This document shows, one piece after another, positions 7,338 to 17,600 of a stretch of 64,000 nucleotides of DNA (position 1 is its first letter; every line of letters starts with the position of its first letter). Position numbers and translations under genes: made by a program. The notes beneath the pieces are model-generated. The model was not told the origin of the DNA, searched no databases, and saw only the letters and a program-made list of their open reading frames with translations. Source of the DNA: Persicitalea jodogahamensis (GTDB lineage: Bacteria; Bacteroidota; Bacteroidia; Cytophagales; Spirosomataceae); the NCBI RefSeq assembly GCF_014651615.1, contig NZ_BMXF01000005.1, positions 286,455 through 350,454 of the forward strand. Direction: 5' to 3'.

Positions 7338-9404
7338 TTATTCCACCATAATATGACGCGACGATCGCCCGCCTTGTTCGTCCCGAAATTGAAGAAGGTA
7401 CCTGCCTGCTGCTACCCCCTGGACAGATAGGGTTGCCTGAGTCGTCCGGCTCAACGTTTTTTGCCCGACAACCGAACCTTTGAGGTCGTAAAGTGCAAAT
7501 TGGCCAGTCACGGCCTTCTCAAAATTAACTGTAATATAGTCGCGGCTGGGGTTCGGGTAAGCAATCCAGTAGCTCGTTGCGCCGGGATTCAGGGATAGTA
7601 TTATATCCTCCTCCTCGGTGGTCGTATCTGTCACGGCTACGGAATCCGTAGCTACTGTCAGTTCGACAAAAGGTGATTCCGACCGGGAGCTTATGGCCCG
7701 CAAGCGATAAGTATATCGGGTTTGGGGTTCCAGCCCCACATCCAGAAAGTAGATTGACTGGCCATCATAATCACTAACGGAAACGAACGTGCGCTCCCTT
7801 TCCTTTTTCCTTTCCAAAATATACCGGACGGAATCATCCTCGACAGGCTCCCAACTAATCCTGATGGTCTTTTCAGCTTCTTCTTTCAAGGTGTCTTTCC
7901 TGAAATTTTCGATAATCAGCGCATCCCTGATCGGGACACTATGGAAAGAAAATGCCGCCAGACCGTTTCTGTTTCGTAACAAATGACCTGGAAATACGGT
8001 AAAGGCCGTGCTGTCGACAAAAGAAGGCAGATAGGACAGTCGGTGGGTCGCGATGGCCGAGTCGAGCGTCAGGGTAATGCGGTTTCCCAATACCTGATGC
8101 GCGGCAATCGGGAGAGTAAGGGAATCGTTTTCTCCAAAGAAAAACAGATCCCTTCCCCGCAACGAAACTGGCTTCCCTTGCTTATCTGTCACGATTGTAT
8201 CAGTCGGCCAGGATATCTCCTGGCCTTCGTCGAATTCCAGAACGATGGCATCTTTTTGGTTGGAGGTGTAAAATACCTTTCGGACATCGGGCGATCGGTT
8301 GTTTACTTCACCCATCGTGCCATAAATGCCAGGCGAGATAAACCTGAACATTTGCCGTGCCAGTTCTACATAGCCCGCCAGGCTGTAATGTATGCCATTA
8401 TACCCGGCAAGTCCTACCGTGGCAAAGTGGGTAGTTTTGGGATACAAAATTGGAATGCGACGCTGAAAATCTCGAATCGTTCCTGCTTCGGGATTCAGAT
8501 TGGCGAGCAGGTTGATCTGCATGACGACAAAGGTGTCTGCCATGGGAAAATCTTGCTGCCAATAGTGGTACAGTGTATCGAATTTCTGAACATAACCGGG
8601 AATTTTTGCCAGCACATCTTCTTCGCCCTGCAGCCAGAAAAAAGCACGGACTCGGCTAGCTCCCGACTTGCGCACCCGAAGCCGCAGCAAATCGTAAATA
8701 GTGTGAATCGAGCTGCTGTCACGCCGGATGTGCTTCTGAATGCCTGAACCCGGTACCGCTCCATTGATAACACAGGTGGGTATTTTGAAGGATTCCTGAA
8801 TCCGCCTTTGCAGATCGAGCCCCCACACCCCCACCGAAGGCCACGAAGAATGTGACTGCAGCCAGAGGGTATCCTTAGCGTAATAATCCGGATCGGAGTC
8901 AGGCACCCGCGCTACGGTACGGCAGTATTTGCTGGAAAAATTGAGGTCTTTGGGATCGTGTCCCGTGGAGATAGCATTGGACTGTCCGTTGATAACGAAG
9001 AAATCCCCTGCCACGACGTCGTCCCGGCGCACCACCAGCGTGGAGTCTGTCCCATCCCGGCGCACGTATACTGCAAAATCATAATCAGCTAACTCGGCTT
9101 TGATTTTGGGGTTGAAACTAAAACGGGCTGAGCTGTCTTTTTCCGCATATATAAGCGGGCTGCGCTGGTAGGCCAACGGCTGTTTGTTACGGTAAATCAC
9201 CACCGAAACAAAACGGTAGCCCAAGCTACTGACCCGGCCGGAAATCGGCACGACAGCCTGGTTGCTGTCGTTGCGGGCATAAAGCTGGAAGTTGCGGGGA
9301 AGTTGATCGAAAGTGGCCGGACCAAACTTTTGAGCCTGAGTTTCAACCATGAAGCCCAAGGCAAGGATTATCGTCAGCCAGACGCTATATGTGCGTTTTC
9401 CCAT
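7338..9404 (-). CDS. Secreted SGNH (sialate O-acetylesterase-like) hydrolase with FN3 and T9SS tail
   Basis: 688 residues with a signal peptide (to about residue 24, TQAQ). An SGNH/DUF303-type esterase core (about 130-360) carries block I GQSN with nucleophile S142, the FFWLQGEED block, and a C-terminal GIHYS with the catalytic His. A beta-sandwich and an FN3-like domain (about 500-590) come next. The end is a type A T9SS sorting domain starting YWIAYPNPSRDYI and finishing with a basic tail. It probably removes acetyl groups from polysaccharides at the cell surface. The substrate cannot be read from sequence; sialic acid is only the name-giving example. It is upstream of the cytochrome c dehydrogenase in the same direction. 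Confidence 0.82.
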   Translation of the reverse strand: MGKRTYSVWLTIILALGFMVETQAQKFGPATFDQLPRNFQLYARNDSNQAVVPISGRVSSLGYRFVSVVIYRNKQPLAYQRSPLIYAEKDSSARFSFNPKIKAELADYDFAVYVRRDGTDSTLVVRRDDVVAGDFFVINGQSNAISTGHDPKDLNFSSKYCRTVARVPDSDPDYYAKDTLWLQSHSSWPSVGVWGLDLQRRIQESFKIPTCVINGAVPGSGIQKHIRRDSSSIHTIYDLLRLRVRKSGASRVRAFFWLQGEEDVLAKIPGYVQKFDTLYHYWQQDFPMADTFVVMQINLLANLNPEAGTIRDFQRRIPILYPKTTHFATVGLAGYNGIHYSLAGYVELARQMFRFISPGIYGTMGEVNNRSPDVRKVFYTSNQKDAIVLEFDEGQEISWPTDTIVTDKQGKPVSLRGRDLFFFGENDSLTLPIAAHQVLGNRITLTLDSAIATHRLSYLPSFVDSTAFTVFPGHLLRNRNGLAAFSFHSVPIRDALIIENFRKDTLKEEAEKTIRISWEPVEDDSVRYILERKKERERTFVSVSDYDGQSIYFLDVGLEPQTRYTYRLRAISSRSESPFVELTVATDSVAVTDTTTEEEDIILSLNPGATSYWIAYPNPSRDYITVNFEKAVTGQFALYDLKGSVVGQKTLSRTTQATLSVQGVAAGRYLLQFRDEQGGRSSRHIMVE

Positions 9405-9626
9405 GCGATTACTGCTCGAATTCTACGCTCTGCTACCTTTTCTCGTTTCTTACAAAATTGCCTCTGGCACTAAAAAGGTTACGAAGGTACTAAATTAGCC
9501 TTACGCGAAGCAAACCTGAATCACTAGAAAGAAAGTTGTTTTGCTGGTTAAATGTTAGATTCGGCAGTCAGATGCGCTGGCAAGTAGTTGAGGCACCTTC
9601 GGTTCTTATCTGGAAAAAATTTATTT

Positions 9627-10334
9627 ATGAAAAATCTCTTTCCCCGCCTTTGTCTCGCAGTCATTGTATTGAACAGTGCTGCGGCTTGCTCCCGCGCACA
9701 GCCCGATAGTAAAAGCCTTTTCAATGGCAAGAATCTGCACGGCTGGCATGCCGACGTCCCTGCCATGGATACCGACACCACAGCGCGAATGCCCTTTGTG
9801 GTGCGCGATGGGCTGCTGGTCAGCCTCGGGACGCCCGGCGGTCACCTCATCACCGATGGTACCTATAGTAATTTCCGACTGGAACTGGAATACCGATTTG
9901 CCGGAAAGCCGGGCAACTGCGGAGCGCTGGTTTTCGTTTCGACGCCGCGCGCCCTGTACGACATGTTCCCAAAGTCAATCGAAGTGCAGATGATGCACAC
10001 CAATGCGGGCGATTTCTGGTGTATCCAGGAGGATATCGTGGTCCCCGACATGGAAAAACGCCGGGGTCCAAAGGAGAAATGGGGTGTTAACGGAGACAAA
10101 CTGCGTCGCATTCCCAACCTTACCGACGGCTCGGAAAAGCCCGTGGGCGAATGGAATAAGCTAACCATCGAGTGCCTGGGCAATTCTATAAAAGTCTGGA
10201 TGAATAACGATTATGTCAACTACGGCTATGACGCCACGGCCAGCAGCGGCCATATTGCGCTACAATCGGAAGGATCCGAAGTGGAATTTCGGAAAGTGCA
10301 GCTAACCCCGATCAAAAAATTGTCAGATTCGTAA
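9627..10334 (+). CDS. DUF1080 lipoprotein (3-keto-disaccharide hydrolase family)
   Basis: 235 residues from ATG 9627. An upstream in-frame ATG at 9588 would put 13 residues ahead of the signal peptide, so the later start is chosen. The lipobox ends at C21 (LNSAAAC). The rest is a single concanavalin-like DUF1080 domain beginning KSLFNGKNLHGWHAD, with GALVFVSTPR, a QMMH segment and a C-terminal SGHIALQSEGSEVEFRKV. Some DUF1080 members hydrolyse 3-keto-glycosides made by Gfo/Idh/MocA oxidoreductases; others are only lectin-like. It is the only plus-strand gene in the 4-18 kb carbohydrate block and converges on the sugar dehydrogenase gene. Confidence 0.82.
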   Translation: MKNLFPRLCLAVIVLNSAAACSRAQPDSKSLFNGKNLHGWHADVPAMDTDTTARMPFVVRDGLLVSLGTPGGHLITDGTYSNFRLELEYRFAGKPGNCGALVFVSTPRALYDMFPKSIEVQMMHTNAGDFWCIQEDIVVPDMEKRRGPKEKWGVNGDKLRRIPNLTDGSEKPVGEWNKLTIECLGNSIKVWMNNDYVNYGYDATASSGHIALQSEGSEVEFRKVQLTPIKKLSDS

Positions 10335-10388
10335 AGCCAGCCGGCACACACCTGCGAACCCGGGTGTCGTCCGATAGCTGCCGCAAAT

Positions 10389-10412
10389 GGGGCGAACCTA
10401 TGTGTCCGCCCC
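10389..10412. terminator. Possible weak terminator
   Basis: A 6-bp GC stem (GGGGCG with CGCCCC) with a 12-base loop lies between the convergent DUF1080 and sugar dehydrogenase genes. There is no strong T-run, so support is limited. Confidence 0.3.
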
Positions 10413-10434
10413 TACTTTGTTTGAATTTTTGCAA

Positions 10435-11634
10435 TTATTCCGCGGCGGTAAGTGTCAAGATCTTTCCGCCGCTATAATCGAAGAAATACAGTTCGTTCTG
10501 CTCATCAACGCCAAATGCAGAGATCGACGCGGATTTATTTACTACGAGGTCATTTTTCGCCGCTGCGTTTGCGGGTACTTCCAGCGCCCAGATTCGACCG
10601 CTGGCGTAGTCACCATACACGTACTTTCCCACCAGGTCGGGTAGTTTCTTGCCACGATAAACATAGCCGCCTGTGATGGAAATATCGCCGTTGGCGTGAG
10701 TGTAGTCCCACACAGGGTCGATCAGTCCGGCTTCCTGACAGTTGTTCTTAGGATTAAAGCAGTCATCCGCTTCTTTTAGACGCCAGCCGTAATTGCCTCC
10801 CTTCTCAATGATGTCGATTTCTTCGATTTGATTCTGTCCGACGTCAGCCGCCCAGAGCTTATTGGTGGCCGGATCGAAACTGATCCGCCATGGATTCCGC
10901 AGTCCGTAGGCATAAATCTCCTCCCGCGTCCCGTTGTTGTCACCCCGGAATGGGTTGTCCGCTGGAATACCGTAGTTGCCTTTCCCGGTAGCGTTGACAT
11001 CCAGCCGCAATATTTTACCCAGCAGGCTGGTCTTGTCCTGGGCATTATTTTTGGGATCGCCTCCGCTACCGCCATCCCCCGTCGAAACGTACAGGTACCC
11101 ATCCGGTCCAAAATGCACCGCCCCACCATTGTGGTTTGAGTATGGTTGCTCATAAGTGAGCAGGATGGTCTCACTACCGGCATCAGCAGCGCCCGTGGCG
11201 GGGTTACTTACCCTGTAACGGGCCACAACGGACTCCCGCGGGCTATCACGGGTGTAGTTGACGTAGATATACCCATTGCTTTTGAAATCAGGATGGAAGG
11301 CCAGGCCCAGCAACCCCATTTCGCCGCCACTTTTCACCTTATTCTTTATATCGAGAAAAAGTGTGGCTGAAGAAGGGTTTCCCGCCGCGTTGAAAAACCG
11401 GATCGTGCCCGCCTGCTCAACCACAAATAAGCGGTTGGTACCATCGCCTGCATTAACCAGCTCCACGGGGTCAGCAAATTTAAGTCCCGGAAAAGCTTCC
11501 GCCACTTTATAGCTGACCGCGCCGGGGGGCGTGGGGGTTACAGGGTTGCCGGAGCCGTCGTCCTGGCCATTGCCACAGGCGACTAGTACAAATAGTGCTG
11601 ACCAAGCCAGCAGTTTATGAATGGAAAGTGTCAT
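10435..11634 (-). CDS. PQQ-type glucose/sorbosone dehydrogenase family lipoprotein
   Basis: 399 residues. The signal peptide ends in a lipobox at C20 (FVLVAC) and is followed by a Gly/Pro-rich spacer. The rest is a six-bladed propeller of the soluble glucose/sorbosone dehydrogenase (GSDH) family, with GLLGLAFHPDF, the His/Ca region NHNGGAVHFGPDGYLY and STGDGG, AYGLRNPWR and ITGGYVYRG. These enzymes oxidise aldoses at the propeller top using PQQ and calcium, in the periplasm. Some members have other substrates, so glucose is not assured. The start lies 63 bases after the stop of the giant modular gene on the same strand, so the two may be cotranscribed. Confidence 0.88.
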   Translation of the reverse strand: MTLSIHKLLAWSALFVLVACGNGQDDGSGNPVTPTPPGAVSYKVAEAFPGLKFADPVELVNAGDGTNRLFVVEQAGTIRFFNAAGNPSSATLFLDIKNKVKSGGEMGLLGLAFHPDFKSNGYIYVNYTRDSPRESVVARYRVSNPATGAADAGSETILLTYEQPYSNHNGGAVHFGPDGYLYVSTGDGGSGGDPKNNAQDKTSLLGKILRLDVNATGKGNYGIPADNPFRGDNNGTREEIYAYGLRNPWRISFDPATNKLWAADVGQNQIEEIDIIEKGGNYGWRLKEADDCFNPKNNCQEAGLIDPVWDYTHANGDISITGGYVYRGKKLPDLVGKYVYGDYASGRIWALEVPANAAAKNDLVVNKSASISAFGVDEQNELYFFDYSGGKILTLTAAE

Positions 11635-11697
11635 GTTCGTTGCGTTGTTTCTTTTTACAACGAACAGACCGGGTGATGTGTTCTATTTCATAACTTT

Positions 11698-14600
11698 CTA
11701 TTTTTTCTCGGACTTCATGATCCGCAACGTGTGTGGTTGGCCGTCCTGCCCGGTAATCCGCAGAAAATAAATGCCCGACCGCGTCGCGACCTCCGTTAGA
11801 TTGACTTCTAGCAATGATCGCTCTACACGCCATTTGGACTGATCCAGTAGTGTGCTTTTCCCCTCTACCGACAAAACCTCCACGGCTTTGGGGGTAAAGT
11901 CTTCTCCATCCATCTGCACCTTAACCAGATTCACAAAAGGATTGGGATAAGCTTTCCACAACTCCACGGCCGGGAAAACATCGCTCTCCTCCACGCCCAG
12001 CCGAACCGGCATGTTGTTCGCTTTGATAATGTCGAATTGAATAGAGCGGGTGGTTACCACGGTGTTGTTTCGGTAGGCGGTCACTTTCAGATTGTAAGTA
12101 CCCACCTGAGGACTAAACCCAGAACCATTGCCATACAAACCAAAAGGAGCCAGCTCGTCGGTGTGTTTCTTATTAGTAGGCCCCGTAAGCTCGAAGCTCA
12201 CCGAATTGACATCGGCGTTACTTTCCACGTAGAGATCGAGATTTGCAGGCAGAGTACTGATGGCAATAATATCGGCGTTCGAAATTTCCCTGACTTTCTT
12301 GGGCTGTTCTCCTGGCTCATATAGGATAATGTGCAACTCGGCTCGCTCTACCCTCAGCATAAATTCCACCGTGATTGAAGCGCCTTTGTCGTCTACAGCC
12401 GTCACCTTCATGGGGTAGTTACCCGCAGCGGTAGGGTTTCCGGCCAGCAGCGAACCATTTGCAGTGATGCCCGGCGGTAACGCCGAGGCATAGCTAATCG
12501 ATGCGATCGTTCCGTCAGAATCTTTGAAATATTCTTTCACATCGAACCGGAAAATCTGACCCATGATCGCTAAGAGGTCGGGAACAGGCTGGGCAACCGG
12601 AGGCGTATTCCCTCCCCCGACCGTAAGCTTAAAAGTAAGCTGGGTAGAAGAGTTCTTGTCGTCGAAAGCCCGTACAGTCACGGTGTATTCGCCCACTTCT
12701 GTTGGGCGCCCACTGATCGTGTCGCCCTGGGCGCTCAGACCGGCGGGCAGGCCCGAGATTTCCAAACGTGTGATCTTCCCGTCGGTATCGAAGAAAGTAC
12801 CTGCTGGAATCACGAAGCGATACACGGCATTGCTACTGGCTACCTGGTCTTCGATAATCTTGGCCACCAGCGGAGGGCGGTTGCCCCGGACTGTCAACTT
12901 GAAAGTAAGCTCCACGGAGAAGTTTTTATCGTCAAAAGCCCGCACGGTCACGGTATATTCGCCTGCCTGAGCAGGAAGCCCGCTGATTGTATCGCCCTGG
13001 GCGCTTAGTCCAGCGGGCAGACCCGAGATTTCCAAACGTGTGATCTTCCCGTCGGTATCGACGAAAGTACCTGCTGGAATTACAAAGCGGTATACGGCGT
13101 TGCTATCGGCCACCTGGTCGTTGATGGCCTTTGCCACCAGAGGCGGGTGGTTGCCATACACCGTAAGGCGGAACGTAAGCTGTACGGAAGCTTCCTTGTC
13201 GTCAAAGGCCCGCACGGTCACGGTGTATTCACCCACCTTGGTGGGCCGACCGCTGATTGTATCGCCTTTGGCGCTCAGACCGGCGGGCAGGCCCGAGATT
13301 TCCAAATGTGTGATCTTCCCGTCGGTATCGACGAAAGTACCTGCTGGAATTACAAAGCGGTACACGGCGTTGCTGTCGGCCACCTGGTCGTTGATAGCTT
13401 TGGCCACCAGAGGAGGGCGATTGCCATACACCGTAAGGCGGAACGTAAGCTGTACGGAGGCCTCTTTATCGTCAAAGGCCCGCACGGTCACGGTGTATTC
13501 ACCCACCTTGGTGGGCCGACCGCTGATCGTGTCGCCTTTGGCGCTTATCCCAGCGGGCAGACCCGAGATTTCCAAACGTGTGATCTTTCCGTCGGTATCG
13601 ACGAAAGTACCTGCAGGAATTACAAAGCGGTATACGGTACTGCTGTCTGCTACCTGGTCATTAATGGCTTTGGCCACCAGCGGCGGGCGATTTTCGCCCA
13701 ATACCGTCAGGTTGAAGGTGAGCTGCACAGTGGCATCAGCGTTGTCTTTTGCCACCGCTACCAGCTGATATTTTCCTGCTTTGGCAGGTGTCCCGGATAT
13801 GGTTCTTCCACTGCCGGTCAATCCCTCTGGGAGCCCCAGAATCGTGACTGAGGCAATGGTTCCATCAGGATCACTGAAATGGCTTTCCGGAATAGTATAG
13901 CTGAAAGGTTGATTGACCGGGGCCGTTTGGTCGGGAATCGTACCGATCGCAATGGGCGCAAGGTTGTCTGCCGAAACGGTGAACTTGAATGTAGCCTCTG
14001 CCGCGCCCCCACCGTTATCGGTCACCCGGACCACCACCGTGAACACTCCTTCCTTGGTAGGGGTGCCCGAAATCAGCGTCCCGTCGCCTTTGAGTCCGTC
14101 GGGCAGACCCGTGAAAGCAAAAGCGGTAAGTACGCCGTCGGGATCTACGAAGGTGCTATCCGGAAGACGGCGGGCGAAGGGCGTGCCGACCTTGGCAAAC
14201 AGTTCGACCGGCGGCTTTACCAATGCAGGGGGAATGTTGCGGTTTCCCTCATCATCCACCACCACAAAATGAATGGTTTCGTCGCTGAGCTGAGCACCTT
14301 CACGGTCGGCCTTTTCGTAAGATTTGACATTCAGGGTGTAGCGGCCTGCCGTAAATACCACGCCTCCATTGTCACCAAAAACGCCGTAAGGAGCTCTGTT
14401 ATCAGTACTGCCTACCGAGTAAGGGCCTTCCATCTTGAAGACGTAGCTCCCTACTGCGCCTGTCTTGGGCGACACCAGGATATTGACGATCAACTTGGCG
14501 TCGTCGCCCCGGAGGGTGTCCCCATCTTCCATATAGTGAAGGAAACGCCGGGTCAGGAAGTTACCCGCCTGGAACAGGCTGAATATGTTGGCTGTCGGAG

Positions 14601-17600
14601 CAGGCGAAGCTTTGTCTACAGAAATTTTGAACTGAGTGGATACCTCGGCACCCAGATTATCGCGGGCTGTAACAGTCACGCCGAATTCACCACTGGTCAA
14701 GGGACTACCCGTGATTTTCCAGCCATTCAGGCTCAGTCCATTGGGTAAACCCGCAGCTGATATACCTGCGATCGTTCCATCAGGGTCAACAAAGGTTTCC
14801 TTCGCAATTTCGTACGTAAAGGATTGACCTACTTTGCCCTTTTGATCGGGTATGGCCTTGCTAACCAAAGGAGGTTTGTTTTCGGCGTCTTTCCCGGCCA
14901 CCCTGAATCTGAACTGCGTCGCGGTTTCGGCTCCCTTATCGTCGCGAGCCGTAACCGTTACCATAAACTCACCGCTGACAACAGGGATGCCCGATAGCTT
15001 GCGGTCAGCCAGCACGATGCCTTCAGGCAATCCCTTAGCCGTAATGCCCGTGATGGTACCGTCGGGATCGGTGAAAGTACCAGCCGCAATCTCGTAGCTA
15101 AAAGACTGTCCGACCTTTCCCTGCTGATCGGGAATGATTCTGCTGACCAGTGGGGGCTGGTTCGCACCTTCTTTCGGGGATATCGTGATCTTGAACTGCG
15201 TGGCGATTATCGCGTCCCGGCTGTCGCGCGCCGTGACCGTGACGATGAACTCGCCGCTCGCCGTGGGTGTGCCCGACAATCGCCAGCCGCTCTGGCTCAA
15301 GCCACCGGGCTGGCCCTTGACCACAATGTCAATGATGGGGCCGTCAGGGTCGAAGAAAGTCTCCTTCGAGATCGTGTAGTCGAAATTCTCGCCCACCTTG
15401 CCCTGCTGGTCGGGAATGGCTTTTCTGACCAGGGGCAGCACGTTTCCGCTTTCCTTTGAGTCCACGCGGAACTTAAACTGTGTGGACACTTCGGCGCCCT
15501 TGTCGTCGCGGGCTGTGATTGTCACGACGAATTCGCCGCTCAAACCGGGGGTACCCGACAGCTTGCCCTCGGAAAAGATTATTCCAGCCGGTAATCCTTT
15601 GGCCGTGATACTGGCAATGGTTCCATCAGGATCGGTAAAGGTTCCCTTTGCAATTTCGTAGTTGAATGCCTGGCGCTCCTTACCCTGCTGGTCGGGGATG
15701 GGACGGCTGACAATGGGGGGCTTATTAATACTGTCATTTTTAACAACCTTAAATCTGAACTGCGCGGAGACCGTGGCTCCCTGGTTGTCTCGGGCCGTAA
15801 CCGTTACCATAAATTCACCGCTCACCGTTGGTGTTCCGGCAAGCTTCCAGCCGTTCAGGCTCAGGCCTTCGGGCAGGCCCGTGGCCGTAATGCCCGTGAT
15901 GGTACCGTCGGGATCGGTGAAGGTTTCGGCCGCAATATCGTAGCTAAAAGACTGTCCGACCTTTCCCTGCTGATCGGGAATGATTCTGCTGACCAATGGG
16001 GGCTGGTTCGCACCTTCTTTCGGGGATATCGTGATCTTGAACTGCGTGGCGATTATCGCGTCCCGGCTGTCGCGCGCCGTGACCGTGACGATGAACTCGC
16101 CGCTCGCCGTGGGTGTGCCCGACAATCGCCAGCCGCTCTGGCTCAAGCCACCGGGCTGGCCCTTGACCACAATGTCAATGATGGGGCCGTCAGGGTCGAA
16201 GAAAGTCTCCTTCGAGATCGTGTAGTCGAAATTCTCGCCCACCTTGCCCTGCTGGTCGGGAATGGCCTTTCTGACCAGGGGCAGCACGTTTCCGCTTTCC
16301 TTTGAGTCCACGCGGAACTTAAACTGTGTGGACACTTCGGCCCCCTGGTCGTCGCGGGCTGTGATTGTCACGGCAAACTCGCCGCTGGCGGTAGGGGTAC
16401 CCGATAGCTTACGGTCAGTCAGCGCGACGCCATCAGGCAGACCCTTGGCGCTCAGGCTGGCGATGGTCCCGTCAGGGTCGGTGAAAGTACCAGCCGCAAT
16501 CTCGTAGTTGAATGCCAGCCCGACCTTGCCCTGCTGGTCGGCAATAATTCTGCTGACCACGGGCGGTTGGTTGACTCCATTATTGTCTTTAGGATTTACG
16601 CGGAACCTGAACTGAGCGGATACTTCGGCCCCCTTGTCGTCGCGGGCTGTGATTGTCACGGCAAACTCGCCGCTGACGGTGGGAGTGCCCGATAGCTTGC
16701 GGTCAGTCAGCACGATGCCATCAGGCAGTCCTCTGGCAGTCAGGCTGGCGATGGTCCCGTCAGGATCGGTGAAAGTACCAGCCGCAATCTCGTAGGCAAA
16801 GGTCTGCCCGACCTTGCCCTGCTGGTCGGGGATAATCTTGTTGACCAGAGGGGGCTGATTTGCTGGGGGCGTAGCGTCGAGCAGGTCCTCAATCAACAGC
16901 ACCCGGATCGGTGTCTTGGTTTTCGCGTATTCGTCCCGCCATTTTTCCTGCACTTTGCCTGTACCCTGCCGAATGGCTTCTGTGAGTGTGTAAGTGACCG
17001 TTTGAGTTGGCTTTACTTCCTGGACAGGCTTATTGAGCCACTTGCTGGCCATTTCTTTGATAAGGTTTTCGTAGCGTGCGAAATTGAAATCGCGGTCAAT
17101 CCCGAAGAGATTGAACCAATCGGCCCCGTGTTCGTAGGTCTCGTTGATAAAATCGCGGTAAACCCCTATGTCGACGCTGTTATCGTTTCCCAGTTCGTTT
17201 CCGATGATTCTGCCGGGTAGATTGGAGCGCATCAGATCGGCGGCAAAGCGGTGAGGATAATGGTGATTATCGTTCACCTTAAAACCATCTGCTTTGGCAT
17301 TTATAGAAATAAAGCCAAGCGTGCCCCTCAAGACGCTCAAACCATCGTAACAGCTCCCCATGTCGTTGTAGTACTTGTAGCTGCCATCCACCCCTTTGAC
17401 GACATCCGTAAAACCATCGACGGTTCTTTTTAAGACAAAATGCCGGAAAAGGTACCAATCCAGACCTATGTTACCGTAATGTCCACTCCAGACATCACCC
17501 TTTATATAAGGCGGCTCGATATCCGAGAAGCGGGAATAGTCCGATCCCCAGGTCTTGTTCAATTCAGCGAGCGTTTTGTATTTTGCCTGCACCCACTCTT

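Noticed and set aside
13040..14748. Several long plus-strand frames (up to 289 codons) with repeated units opposite the giant gene
   Set aside because: They mirror the Ig-domain repeats of the minus-strand protein, which has a signal peptide, consistent domains and a sorting tail.
12650..16341. Regularly spaced repeats considered as a CRISPR-like array
   Set aside because: The units are 270-bp coding domains in frame within one gene; no short repeats with unique spacers and no cas genes.
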